Part shown: positions 25,273-37,710 of the stretch, piece by piece
How the letters are laid out: every line of letters starts with the position of its first letter
Numbering within the stretch: position 1 is the first letter of the stretch
From: Gordionus sp. m RMFG-2023
Taxonomy: Eukaryota > Nematomorpha > Gordioida > Chordodea > Parachordodidae
Assembly (NCBI RefSeq): GCF_954871325.1
Contig: NC_088778.1
Coordinates: 25,467,120 to 25,531,119 of the forward strand
Reading direction: 5' to 3'
Length of the DNA: 64,000 nt
The notes under the pieces: model-generated
Told to the model about the DNA's origin: nothing
Database searches by the model: none
Seen by the model: only the letters and a program-made list of their open reading frames with translations
Position numbers and translations under genes: made by a program

Positions 25273-27532
25273 ATGCCAGTCACACGTGATAAAGATACTA
25301 AAAAATTAGATGTAAGTATTTTAGGAGGTAATAGCGGACGGGCTATATCAGGTGATCCAATGACTAGATGGCACATATTGGAAGATAAAACTGTTCAATT
25401 ATTTAGGTTTATAAAAATATTTCTTAAGAATGCATAATGTTTTTTATTCCATTCACATTTTACTTAGAACCGAATATTGGGGACCATCCATTCTTACGGA
25501 AAATTTGTTAACTCGTATAGAACAACGCGAATACCGATTAGATATGGGAGAACTTGTGAGGTTATTAATCTTGTTTTCTCATAATTTATATTATTAAATG
25601 TAGTGCTGAAAGGCGATTTTTAAATACGGTTAACCCCGATTTTATCCAAAAAATATTACGCAAACCTGGGTTGCCTAATATTATTTTGGCTATCTTAATT
25701 TAAATATGGCTAAATCGAGCCATTTAACAACACTATTTGTCGTATTTAGACATGAAATCCATTGGGTATCAGAAATCTCAATTTTAAATTGTGCATAATA
25801 CCTACCCTCCACCGCGAACTTTTGTCTATTTTTTTAGAGCTTATATTATAAATCTACATAAAAATGAATATAAACTAATATTAAATAATTCAAAATTTCA
25901 TAGAAAAATTGTCTGAAATTTATGATGCAGGTAATTTTTATATGCTGAAACACATTTGAAGGTCAAATCAGACTTTATTCATTTTAAAAAAGGCCTCAGT
26001 AAATTATTTTAAAATAAGAAATCTCTGAATTCCTATGTATTCCATATCCCAATAAGATATTTTTTATTAAACCTAGATATTAGATGGATAAAAATTCATA
26101 AGTGATTGAGGAATGAGATCACGGTTAGAACCATAATATTGAAGGGGGGGGGGGTGAAATAGCAGGGTTTTGAACCCGAAGTCGGGTTCAAGAATTCAAA
26201 ATTGTTTGGTTGAGTATTTTAAGACCACAGATCAAACAAATACTGATTTATGGGCTACCCATCAAACCCGGGTAATATGAAACCGGGGCGGGTCTGGACC
26301 TCTTTTAGAAAATCGGCTTCGATTAAGTTCCAGTTATCAAAATTTCGCTAAAAGTTTAAAATTCCTGAACCCGAATTAGGGTTCATACCGCTGTGAAAAA
26401 GCTTCATTTTTTCTATCTTTCGTTCTCGAAAAACAATGGGCAAAATTAAAATAAAATTTTCGAGTGTGATCTTAAGATTAATGTTAAGGAACAGCCATGT
26501 GGGTAAATAGTTCTATACTAAAATTACATTTAAAATAGTTAAAATTAAAGGAATCTACATATAGGACAATGGCTGATGTAGTCCATATATTTATTAGATA
26601 TAGGATAAGGTCGCTAACAGGCGTCACAGTCTTCAGAATCTTAGTGGGCTCGAATTGTTTTTAAATTATTTTCAGGATAACCTTTTTTTAGCTAACATTT
26701 TCAAAAGGATCTTTTTTTAGCTAACATTTTTATAAAGTTAATTTCAAAACAACTTATTTTTGAGTATTAAAAAAAATTAAAATTTACAGGGGGCTCTTCA
26801 AATTTTTCAGGGGTCTAGAGCCCCTGCACGCTCCACCCCCCCCCATAACTGAGGCCTAATTTTATCTAGGGTATTGCTTTAAAGTATAATACAAATTTTC
26901 ACAATTTTTAAAATTAGTTTTAAGATATATATTATTTATCTCTATAAAATACATTATATGAGATAAGGATCTTCAAAAGTACCATAATATTCGCTATTTG
27001 GCATGCAAAAAAAATAGTGTATATATTTGATATGGGGCTTAAAATAGATTTAATAATGAAAATATCTACCTATGCCTGCGTTCCTTAACAATAAGCCTGA
27101 TGATCTTAATACTAACAAATGGGTGATATTAATAATATATATAAATTACAAATGAAATACAGATTTAAAGGTGCCCCGCCTAATAAATTTTTTAATTGGG
27201 GATTTGTGGAAAATGATACCGACATTCAGGAGTTGAAAGATTGGGAGGCAGTTCAGATTAATAACGCGAATACTCTTCAAGAACATAGAGGAGATTTCGT
27301 TAAAGAATTCGACAAAAATTTCGATAATACGGATGTCCGTTTAACAGCTGTCGACAAGGCTTTAGGAATAAGCCCAAAGCTACCCCTCAAAAGCCTGACA
27401 AATAGAAAAACAATTTCAACTCACGGGAAAAAGAGTGTAACTGGAAACGAAACATTTCCTCCAGATGCCCTCTTAAAAGCCCTCCAAAACGATGATCTTC
27501 ACAATTTAAATAAAATGGAGATTTTACCATGA
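25273..27532 (+). CDS. Uncharacterised 198-residue protein, three exons
   Basis: Exons 25273-25406, 25468-25560 and 27163-27532 join in phase (2/1 at both junctions) to 198 codons plus TGA. I chose ATG 25273 because the frame is open from there and no earlier exon is visible. The protein is hydrophilic, with no signal peptide or membrane segment. It has a conserved-looking N-terminal block (DPMTRWHILEDKTVQLFRTE, then YWGPSILTENLL and REYRLDMGELVRFKG). A WGFVENDTDIQELKDWEAV stretch and a charged, Lys-rich C-terminus follow. I do not recognise the family. The evenly open frames, consistent splice phases and normal codon use argue it is real. AATAAA at 27599, 67 bases after the stop, is a good polyadenylation signal. 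Intron 2 (1.6 kb) contains a MITE with a near-perfect target duplication and other repeats. Confidence 0.8.
25561..27162. other. Intron 2 of the 198-residue gene, repeat-filled
   Basis: Holds a TAGTGTTGTT-family MITE (25597-25727), a GCCGGAATAC-type repeat (25905-26080), a poly-G run (26145-26154) and a 231-bp hAT MITE (26163-26393). A C-rich run sits at 26833-26845. No further exon was seen. Confidence 0.6.
26163..26393. mobile_element. hAT-type MITE, CAGGGTTTTGAACCCG family
   Basis: A 231-bp element beginning CAGGGTTTTGAACCCGAAG and ending GGTTCATACCGCTG. It is flanked by TGAAATAG (26155-26162) and TGAAAAAG (26394-26401), a 7-of-8 match. It has CAG...CTG hAT-like ends and no coding content. 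The copy at 46269-46493 in DNAJC21 is a probable relative. Confidence 0.75.
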
Positions 27533-28147
27533 ATTAATTTTGATTTGTATTTTTTTAATGTTTATTTAATGATACAGGTTCATTTATGGATAACGGGAAA
27601 TAAAGCCCTCATTTGTGTCTTTTATAATTCATTAGTTTTGAACGGATATCAATAATGATCATTTTTTTATAACAATTTAGAAAAATAACCAGGGTATTTA
27701 ATACGAAATGAATGAAATATTAAGACTTGTCTCATCTAGCAGCATATCAAACCTATATTAAAAACTATGGTTTTGTTTGTAACCGCGAAACAGCGTGATA
27801 TCGCGTGGCTTTCAAAATAAATAATGTTAAATTATAAAGGCTATGTTTTGTTTTAAAGAATTACGTGGGCGGCATCGCGGTTACCAAAAACTAGGCTTAA
27901 GAATTATTTGGTTTTTATTAGATAGAATGAATGATAAATTAATACTTGTCTTATTATTTTTTAAGAAATTTAATCTTTGTGAATAAAATTATATTTTATT
28001 TTAACTTTATACATATAAGATTAGGATATCATGACGTAAATAAGATTTATATAATAATATGTAACTCATATGATCAATTTGTACACTGATAAACATTTAA
28101 GCCAACTAACAAGTAAAAAAAGAAACTTTTTTATCCATCAATATATT

Positions 28148-31100
28148 TTATAATTTTGGAATAAAATAATTCTCAGCCAAATTGGCATTCCTTAATTTGC
28201 GCTGAATCCAGGGCAGATATTCTTTAACATTGGTGTAGACACCTAATCTGTTAGGTAAAGCGCAAGATTCACCCCAGCTCACTATTCCAGTTATGTACCA
28301 CTTTTGATCCATTTCATTAAAACATTGTAATGGGCCTCCGCTATCTCCCTATAAAATATATAAATCCGTTCAATCGGATAAATTTATGATAATTATCAAA
28401 CATAATTTTAATCTGTCCTGCCTTATTTATGGTAATTTAGCAAAACCTAGTTGATGCATTATAAATTATATTAATATTAGATTCTAATGCCATAGAGTTT
28501 CGGGAAATTGTAATGAATGCTATTTTTACGAAGTAAATGACAGTTACCCTTGTAAAATTATTGAATGCATTAAACTCTCATCTACGAGTATACAACATAT
28601 TATATAATCTTATATGTTTCAGCGTAAAAATATATATATACCGCACATGAGTCTTTGCCACCATCTACATAGCCCGCGCACAGCATACCATTCACTATTT
28701 TGTTGTTCATATATTTTCGAGAGTTACATACCTTCAGTGTGACTAGAGGCACCTTCAATTGATTTAAAACAACGTTGTCCTCTATATACATATAATAAAG
28801 GAAATTGGATTACTATATTCACTCCTTAGTGGGGAAATACATTAATATTTTCCTCATATTTCAAATGGTATTATTATTCTTATTTCTCTACTTAATAAAT
28901 AATTCTTTATAATAATATTTTTTTTTTAAATATAATTCTTATTTAAAATAATTTATTGAGTATTTACCACCCCAACCGATGACATAGCAATCTGGCCTTT
29001 TTTCATCCACGGGGTAAAATCCATCGTTAAGGCATATATTTATCGTATTTTTATTGAATTTTAATGGTTTCCTCAATATTAAAAGGGCGATATCATTCTT
29101 GTAATCTATTGCTAAAAATAAATTATTACAACTATTTGAATATTGATAAATAAAATAATTAATTTCAGAGATCTGCAGAGGTATCATTTGCACGGATTTT
29201 TCTTTAAAAAAAATTTTCGGCCCTTTATATTTTCAGGCTCGTCACGAATTTTTTTATATTTTATTTATTTATAATTTTTATAGCAAATAATGACGATTAA
29301 GATATTTTGTTTTAAAATATACGACCCAGTCCAGGCATTTTTTTAAAAAAATTTTCAGACCCGCCTAGGGCATTTGAAAATTTTTCTTTTGGTATATTTA
29401 AAAAAACCGGGCTTAGTGCCCGGCCTATAGATCTCTGATACAATTGAATAAAGAAAATATATTTAAAAATATTTATTTTTGTAAAAAACGATATTCAAAT
29501 TCGGAGTGTCTGTATGTAAATATGAGATGAAATAATATATATATCTTCGAATTGCTTATAAAATAGCGACCTGGATAAATAATTCTTAAATTTTCACTTT
29601 TTCTAGCATGATCTTACTAAAAAAATTTAACGAAGCTTGTGATATACAAGATTAAATATTCCTAGTAGAAAATATATTTATGGCCAAAAATTTTACTAAT
29701 AATAAATAAGTTATGAAATCTTTGCCTTAATAGGAGTTAACAACATGAATAGATTTAGAAATCATATCCTAAGGATATCGAGAAAATAAAATATATTGAA
29801 ACCTGGACTCCGCGAAATTCTATATACAGCAAAAGCCGTGTTCTCGACTAGGACCATCCCATTTTAAAACAACAATTGAGGAAAGATCATGGAACAAATT
29901 TATTGTTAGAATTTTTTTTACAACTATAATTAGATGTTTGAACCAATTGGTGGCCTGAAGCTCAAAAGGGTATTTTAATAACATTTTAAAATATTGTAGC
30001 AATGTCTATAATTAGAGCAAATAAAGAAATAAAAGATACTACAGAAATAAATAAAATAACGACGAACGTATGGAAGAAATGATAATAAAAAAAATGATGA
30101 TAAAAATATATAATATGATAATAATAGTTAAAATGATAATAGTAATGGTAAATAGAAACAAACTGGATAAATAAAAATAATTATAATGGTAAAAACAAAT
30201 TCGATAACAGGCATTATTATAAATAATAATAGGAACAAGTTCTATAAGAATTATAAATAACTGACAAGATTTTAATAACAACGATAGTAGATAATTTAGA
30301 TGCGGTGATAGACATAATAAGGTAATAATATAATGCAATATATGTCTCAAATGCGGTAATAAGGAACATTACCTAAAAAACGAGGCTAGTATAACATAGC
30401 AATGTTATATAATATTCACCAAGTTGACATAAAAAAACAATCACAATTAAGGTACGGATATATTAAAAAACACTTATAATGGAATTTAGGGCTCACACTA
30501 TGTTTAATAAAAACAATAATGGTTGAAACTAGGAAAAAACCTCAATTATACCACTCACTTCTTAACTTCTTATTTGCGAAGGCAAAACTATACCCCATTA
30601 ATTATGATTTATGTGAATGTAATAATAAATCCTTTAAACGATAGATTACAGGCGGTACCATGGATTGTGTGACCAAGAATACACCATTATTTGGATTACC
30701 ATGAATTTTAGCATATAATTTAAAACTACCAGACTATGTTTAAATGATAAATAGTAAACAGGGAAAAAAAATTTATATAATTTAGAGAAATATTCGAAGA
30801 CAATTAGATATGATAAATAATAAAATGGTAAAAATACAACGCCTACAGCTATGCCATCTAGACGTGCTTACAAAAACTATTATAAAGGAAAATACATTAG
30901 TTAGTGGAGATTAACTCCTATAAAGTTGATCCAACGATCACTTTAGTTAAATGGGCTACAGGTATACCAATTGTAAAGTAAGATGGTAGTCAGAATTTAT
31001 TAGAACTTCTGTGTAACATCTACATCTAGCAGTGGATCAATATTTACTAAGTTTGTAGACATTACAATGAAATTAACAGGGGGGATCATATGTTCAATAC

Positions 31101-34100
31101 AATAAATCTCCGTGATGCCTACCTTCAGATAGAGATTGATAAGGGACAAAGTTTATATCTAGTTATACACTGAATATTTTTGCTATCGTAGAATAATTTT
31201 TGGGCCAGCTACAATGGCAACTATTTCATGGAAAATTTATTTAAAGTTATAACAAATGTAGGAGTGTTCTTGAATGATGTTATTATACAGGATCCACAGA
31301 CCAAGAACATAATCAATCACCAAAACCTATTAAATCGCAAAACAAAACTAACAAAAATAATTTTTATATAAAAATGTAACATATCCGCCGAAAAAAAAAT
31401 TATTTGTCCACTTGGTCGGACCCGAATTTATTTAAATAAAGAAAAATTAAATATCTTTTATAATATATGAATTGTATTATACAAATAATGGATATTAGAG
31501 CCTTGTTTCTTAAAAAATTTTACAATACATAAATTTATTATTCTTTCAAATAGATATTATAAATGATTTAAAAGTTAACGGCAAAATTTTCTGAAATTCA
31601 TAGGATAGATATTCTCAGTATGCCGGAATACAGTTCTATTAAAATCGCTCAAAAAATAATTTTACATTTACGGAAAGAACACATTAGCACAAACCTAAAA
31701 TATAAAACTGAAATAAAATAAAATATATATGTTAGACACGAATTAACAGCTGATCAATTTTAAAAATCTGTTTTGGGGATCAATTTTTCTTTATTAATAT
31801 TAGTTCTATCTTTAATTTTATTCATGATAATAATCTAAGAAATATTGATTTAAAGAAAAATTAATCTCAGAGATTTTAAAAATCCATCAGCTGTTAAATT
31901 GTGTCGGATCGGATGCCACTATGAATGCGACCTAAGTACACATTTACGCATATTTATATATTTTGCTTTTCTGAATAGAATTCTCCCTTCAGAATTAAAA
32001 ATAAAAATTAAGAACTAGTCTAGGACGCAGTTTATAAACTTATTTAAAGTGGCATATGTTATTGTGCATAGTTCTTATCTATTTATTATTCTGAACACGA
32101 TCCCGGAGTGGAACTTGGAAGATATGAAACGGTGGAAAGATAATTCTAAAACTTTATCCGGAACGTTCCAAAAAATAATCATAAAAGAAAGATTTTTCCA
32201 AAATTTTAGCATTGTATTTAAAAAATACACACATAAGAAATTAATTAGAGAATATATTTAATACTTAGATGTAATAATTGATTTTTACATTTATATGGAT
32301 GAAATAAAATAATAAAATTTGTATACAAATCAAATAGATTTAAAATTAGGTATTTTCTTCAAGGATGTTTTTCGCAACATTCCGACTAAACGAATGGGGA
32401 AAGAACAAGATCAATGCCTTTATTCTGAGTCTGGAATTTTTTTCTTTCGAAATTATAAAATTCGTGGTAAGAGGTGCAACTTTATACCAAAAAAAATTAA
32501 CACTTTGAGTTTGCTTCCTTTTCCTTAACTATTATATATAAAATGGCAAAATTTATTTAATCCGTATTACCGTCAAATTTAAAATCTTCATGAGGAATGA
32601 ATTTATCGACTCTTCGGGTTTGTTGAGTCTTTTCCTTTTCAATCGAAACATTATGTTTACCGGCTCGTACCCTAAGATCATTCAAATCCCTGCTTGTTCT
32701 GTTGTTATAAGATTGATTTTTAAAAGAAAATATATTTACTTTTGTTCAATTGTTTTTCTTTATTAAAAAATATATATTTAAATTAATTAAACATTTCATA
32801 AGTTCATTAAAATAATTCAAACAATTATAGTCTATTTTTATCAGGGTTGGCATGTCGGTCAATTGACCGGTCAAATTCGGTCAATTGACTGACCGGAGGA
32901 GTATTTGACTGGTCAAATACGGTCAAATACTCTAAAATATTAATGGCGAATAAATATTTTGATATAATTAACTAGTATGCATTAAAAGCATGTTTATCAA
33001 TCTTATTATTTTTTTATTAAAATATAAATATGTAATTTTTCTAAATATAGTAATATTTTTAGTTATTTTTTTGCCTAATCATTGCCGTTTCTCGCCTTCT
33101 TTATTTTTTTCAATTCATTTTTCTTAAAAAAAATAAAAATACCCGATTTATTATAATCATAATATAATTTTTTCATTCTTATTTTTTAATAAATTTAAAT
33201 TTTATTTAATATTTAGCCGAGTATAAATTATATTAATTCTCATTTGTTTTACTTACACTTGCTATATTTGGTTTTTAAAATTAATTTTCATTTTAATTGT
33301 TCTGGTCAGATTTACGGAATATTATTCAATTCTGGTAAAAAGTTTATTATATTATATTTATAATATTAAGAAATTATTGGAATAATTGGTCGATAATTAT
33401 AAAATAGTTAAGATTGATTAACTTTACAATAATCAAAATCATTTTTTGTTAAATTTTAATATATTAGGGATTATGGTCAAACCAAAGCATCATGTTTGAA
33501 AACATTTTCAAGAAGTACGCGATGGTAAATCAGTTAAAGCGGTGTGCAAGTTTTGCAAGATGTCCTATATCACCCACGTTGATAGAATGGTCAAACATTT
33601 ATTAAGCAGCTGTACTATGTGCCCTGTTATAATTAAGGAAAAATTTTATCCAAATTCCAAAATATCAACCTCTACAAAAAATATCACAAATGTAATTTGT
33701 AATAATTCTAAGTCTAACTCTAATGAAGAATTGGGTGAAATTAGTGAGAATGATTATCAAATGAACAATATTTTGTCTTGTGACTCAGGAGAATTTGATT
33801 CCCTTATTTCTAATCAATCTACAAGCAAGGCGATTAAATATAAATCTCAATCTTGTATAACCGGTTTCATAGATAGAATTAATCCCAAAGAAAAAAATGA
33901 GCTGGATCAATTGTTTGCAAAGGCTGTATATGCGAGCAATTTACCTTTCCACATCACTGAAAATCCCTACATCCAAGAATTTTTTAAAAAAATACGTCCT
34001 ATTTACACATTACCCAGGAGAAGGCAGCTGGCTGGATATCTTCTAGACAAAGCGTCAGGTGATATGGAGGTGAGAGTTGCAGATATAATAGATAAAGCTC

Positions 34101-36352
34101 CTTACTTATCAATTGTATCAGATGGCTGGAGCAACATTAGAAACGAGAGTATTATTAATTTTATGGTGATGACGCCTGTTCCAGTGTTCTACAAATTTCT
34201 AAATACTGAGGAAAATCGCCATACGGCAGATTATATTGCCCAGGAATTTAAAAATGTAATTCATGAATTGAATCCGGTAAAAGTATATTCTTTAGTTACT
34301 GATAATGCCGCTAACATGAAAGCAGCCTGGAGAATTCTAAAATCTGAAGCTATTTATAATCATATACAATGTTATGGTTGTGCAGCGCATACATTGCAGT
34401 TATTCTTTCACGATTTTGAACGATTGGACGCCTTCAGTGACCATATTTCAATAATTAAAAAAATTGTTAAATTTTTCAAGAATAAACACATACCAGCTGC
34501 AGTATTTTCCCGTAATAAGAATCTTCATGGCATACCATCTACATTAAGTACAATTAGCCAAACAAGATGGGCATCGTCAATAAAATGTATGGAGCAAATT
34601 CAAATATGCAAGAAAGCTCTAAAAGCATCAGTTGTTGAAGAAGCTGTTTGTGATAATTGTCCCAAAGAAATTACCAATAATATATTAAACGAAGAATTTT
34701 GGACGAAAAATTTAAAATTTTTAGCTATACTTCAACCTTTAGCTACCTCATTGTTGAAAGTGCAAGGGGATAAATGTACTTTGGCCCAAGTAAAAAACGA
34801 GATGCTTAATTTGGAAAAACACATAATACAATCATGCCATGATTCTATATTTTCTCCATCTCAAGAAAAAAAAATTAAGGTTATGTTTGAAAAGAGAAAA
34901 ACTGATATAAATACATGTGCTCACAATGCTGCTTATTTATTGGACCCCCAATATCAAGGGGAGCATCTTACTAATACTGAATTTGATGAAGCATGTAATA
35001 TAATACAAGAATTGGGTATTTTACAAGGTGGTGATAATCAAAATATTTTGAGTAATATAGTAAATTTCAGAAGCAAAAGCGGTATATTTAATAGCCATAA
35101 TATGTGGAAAGTTGTAACTTCCATAAGAAACAATCAAATTTCGGCCTCAAGTTGGTGGAATGCATTTTGCCCACCTTGCCCATTAAGAGAAGTCGCTAAT
35201 ATTTTACTAACATTTCCTAGTTCGACTTCTTCTTCTGAAAGAAATTGGTCGGTTTGGGGCAATATTCACACGAAAAACAGAAATAGATTAAAGGCTTCTA
35301 CAGCAGGAAAATTAGTAAGAGTGTATCATAATTTAAGATTGATTAAAAATATTAAAGAAAATATTGATATTGAATATGAATATGAATCGGAACAAGACTC
35401 TGCCACGGAGGGTGAAACATTGACTATAGAATGAATTAAAAAATATTATGATATTTATTATTATACATAGATTTATTATAATATTATATAAATGCAAAAT
35501 AAAGTTAATATTGGTGTAAAAAACATTTATTTGAATTTGACCGTATTTGACCATATTTGACCGGTCAAATATCGGTCAATTGACCGAATTGTATTTGACC
35601 GGTCAAATGCACAACCCTGATTTTTATAATTATTTTCAAAAATTTTTTATATTAATCAATTTTAAAGTTAAAATCTCAGCTAATAGTTTGGAATAAAAAA
35701 TCAGCTGCAGATAATATCAGTTAAAATTTTTCTTTAAAACTGAGCCCATGAGTTTCGCTCGATTATATAAGTTGAATATATCTAATAATATAATATTTGT
35801 GACAACTTGAGTGGACTACATTTAATATTATATGAGAAAACAAGAACATTACCTCGAATTTAAGAAACAATGAGCTGCCGTAAGAATTACTCCAGGATAT
35901 ATTATAGTACCTCCACACAGAAATTTATTAATCTGACTATATACCGCTACTTGCCAGGGCCACGAATTAGGTTTGACTACCATTCCACCTTTGATTCTGT
36001 ATTCATGAGGCCGAGTCTGAACTACCCTACCCGTTATTTTATTATTTTTCCGGTATATAGGAGGTATTCCACATACCTTATTTATGATAAGATTTCGGGT
36101 ATAATTGTCGAGATCTGACTCTGAAGGATCTTCATCTCCATTATCTTCGGTATTCACTCGATCATTTCTTGTAGAACTAGGAGACATGGGCGAAAATTGC
36201 TTATTAGTATAATTTTCTTTAATTGGAGTATTAGTTGATCGAATGGATGAATACCCATTGATCGGAAAAGGTTGAGGTCTGCCATCACAAAGACCTATGC
36301 GTAATAAAACTTGATAGTAGGTTAATTTAAAGGTATAAGTTGAAGGGTTTCT
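28148..36352 (-). CDS. Secreted trypsin-like serine protease (S1), 5' end incomplete
   Basis: S1-family endopeptidase zymogen. Minus-strand exons in transcript order are 35853-36352, 32571-32698, 29111-28968, 28781-28642 and 28348-28148 (stop). All junction phases agree, giving 370 residues. Exon 35853-36352 encodes an N-terminal region, an acidic linker, CGIPP, the activation site HEYR-IKGG and TAAHC (catalytic His). Exon 32571-32698 gives VRAGKHNVS and the segment before the Asp. Exon 28968-29111 has DYKNDIALL (catalytic Asp) and VIGWG. The last two exons give [13 protein letters not shown] and GDSGGP (catalytic Ser). Asp six residues before the Ser, with SWG and LGVYT, predicts trypsin-like cleavage after Lys/Arg. 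The first listed exon starts in phase 0 after an AG, so at least one upstream exon is missing. The long introns hold a hAT element and a Gypsy fossil; splicing across them is inferred. Confidence 0.92.
29166..29437. mobile_element. CAGAGATCTG-family MITE copy in a protease intron
   Basis: Starts CAGAGATCTGCAGAGG and ends ATAGATCTCTG, with CCGGGC / GGCCCG words inside and an overall foldback. It is 272 bp, nearly the same length as the 2959-3229 copy. Flanking 8-mers match only 5 of 8, so it is older. It lies 55 bases upstream of the exon carrying the catalytic Asp. Confidence 0.7.
30050..31345 (+). pseudogene. Gypsy-type LTR retrotransposon fossil
   Basis: A heavily decayed LTR element of the Gypsy (Ty3) kind inside a protease intron, opposite to the gene's strand. 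The order is an Asn-rich stretch, then a zinc-knuckle-like segment near 30345 (gag nucleocapsid part). A reverse-transcriptase part follows around 30900-31330, recognisable by a [15 protein letters not shown] block. Many breaks are present, no LTRs were identified, and integrase was not seen. It is old and inactive. Confidence 0.7.
31735..31905. mobile_element. 171-bp foldback MITE
   Basis: The left arm GACACGAATTAACAGCTGAT and the right arm ATCAGCTGTTAAATTGTGTC are inverted repeats. Homology continues inward through TTTTAAAAATC and ATCAATTTTTCTTTA. There is no coding content and no target duplication is obvious. A fragment with similar words lies near 35645-35745. Confidence 0.65.
32842..35619 (+). 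mobile_element. Nearly whole hAT DNA transposon with perfect 8-bp TSD
   Basis: A 2778-bp element flanked by exact 8-bp duplications ATTTTTAT (32834-32841 and 35620-35627). The ends are CAGGGTTGGCATG and GCACAACCCTG. Both terminal regions carry many copies of the word GGTCAA/TTGACC, probable transposase-binding repeats. One transposase frame fills most of the interior. The insertion lies within the protease intron between exons 35853-36352 and 32571-32698, on the opposite strand to the gene. The perfect duplication and the near-open frame mean it arrived recently. Confidence 0.96.
33473..35434 (+). CDS. hAT transposase, one nonsense codon
   Basis: A 653-residue hAT transposase frame from ATG 33473 to TGA 35432-35434. 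It starts with a BED zinc finger: VCKFCKMSY supplies the Cys pair and VKHLLSSC the His and Cys. The RNase-H-like catalytic core shows SDGWSN (first Asp, codon at 34121) and VTDNAANM (second Asp, 34301). A CxxH-type [13 protein letters not shown] segment follows. The C-terminal dimerisation domain contains [13 protein letters not shown] and [11 protein letters not shown] single in-frame TGA at 33497-33499 stands where BED fingers usually have the tryptophan of a WKHF-like motif. The rest of the frame is open. The next ATG at 33560 would lose the first Cys pair of the finger. Codon use is AT-rich like the host. Confidence 0.9.
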
Positions 36353-37710
36353 CTATAAAATGGAAAATATATTATTATCATTGGAATGTCGATAAATAAG
36401 AGTAATTTATTATTGGGATAAATAAAGAATTCTTTCAGAATAAATATATAGACCCTCCAAGTATTGCATAGAAATAGAAATAATAAAATTGGAGAAATTT
36501 GACTGATTATGTAAGGATATTTTTTTTAAATATTCATATTCTCAAAGAAATTTTTGCATTAAATACTTAAATAGATTAAAAATTTAATGTTTTTTTTTAT
36601 TTTTAATTAGCCTCTTAATGATCATTTATTTATTTAGATAACATTATTATTTGATGTGCCGATTTAAGCCTAAGGGTGTCAGAATACTTTTGATTATTTT
36701 CTATAATTTAATACCATATTAAAATCAATGTTGATAATGTTTATAAGAGGGTGTTTAAAATGTTTTTTTAAATTGCAACATAATGTGGTATAGCCTAGGT
36801 ATTAAATGAATGCTAATAATAAGTTTCAGATTTTAGTAATTGCAAAATTCTAAGCATAATTTTATAAAATAGATCCATATGAATTACGATTTACTCTGGA
36901 TCAAATGCACTTAATTTTATGGATATTTTATTTATTTTAAAACGGCGATAAAAATTCTAAGTAAAAAACTATGAAAAATTTTACATGTAATTATTTAGAT
37001 CACTTTTCCTAATATATTAAAATTATATTATAATAAGGTCACAAATCACAATACCACAATTGAAAAAACCTTTTTTTAATCTTTAAGAAGGTTTTAAAAA
37101 AAAAGACCAATCATATAGGAGGTATCACATAAGAACCGAAAAAGGTTAAATTTGAATAAATTAATTCTATAAATATTGAAGAGATTTAAATTATTGGAAA
37201 AAAAAATTAAATTTTCACTTTTATAATGATAGCTAAATCTGTATTACAACAGATGAGCTTATCTAATTATTATACTAGATCCTAAATAGGAAATAAAAAA
37301 TTATCCCATCTCCTCCCTTAAAGCAAATTCCTTTTTAAACACCTGCATAAAAAAATTATATAATAAATAATATTCTTATTATTAGAAAGTCTCTCTCTTT
37401 AAATTTATATATAATGTATAAATATTGAGTTTTATTTACTTTGTTTGCGAATACTTCAGAATTGTTTGAATTTTGATTGATTTTAATGGCTCTTAGTAAA
37501 AACTTCTCTTACATAGAATAATTTTTATTAAAATAAACAAAGCCAAACTATTTTACCGGAATATTCGTTGGCACGAGGTATAGAACATTTTCCGCAAATT
37601 GATTTTGATTGAGTAGGTTTGCACAGCAACGCCTTCCCGGTTATGATATTTATTTTAGAGCTTCATTTTAATACAATTAATTTTGTTTAAAATTTATATG
37701 ATAGATTTAA
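36353..37710. other. Stretch between protease and orphan gene, candidate exon only
   Basis: Mostly AT-rich. A minus-strand segment at about 37557-37640 reads NQFAENVLYLVPTNIP and ends in a GT donor in phase 0. That matches the phase-0 start of the protease exon at 36352, so it may be an upstream protease exon. Its acceptor is not convincing. Confidence 0.4.

Noticed and set aside
26680-26740. Short direct repeat TTTTTTTAGCTAACATTTT
   Set aside because: Two copies about 33 bp apart only; no wider structure.
30039-30350. 103-codon minus-strand frame with hydrophobic Ile/Leu runs
   Set aside because: It is antisense to the Asn-rich part of the Gypsy fossil; composition explains it.
37557-37640. 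Confident upstream exon of the protease
   Set aside because: The donor and phase fit, but no good acceptor was found and the sequence has no family motif; kept only as a candidate in the stretch entry.
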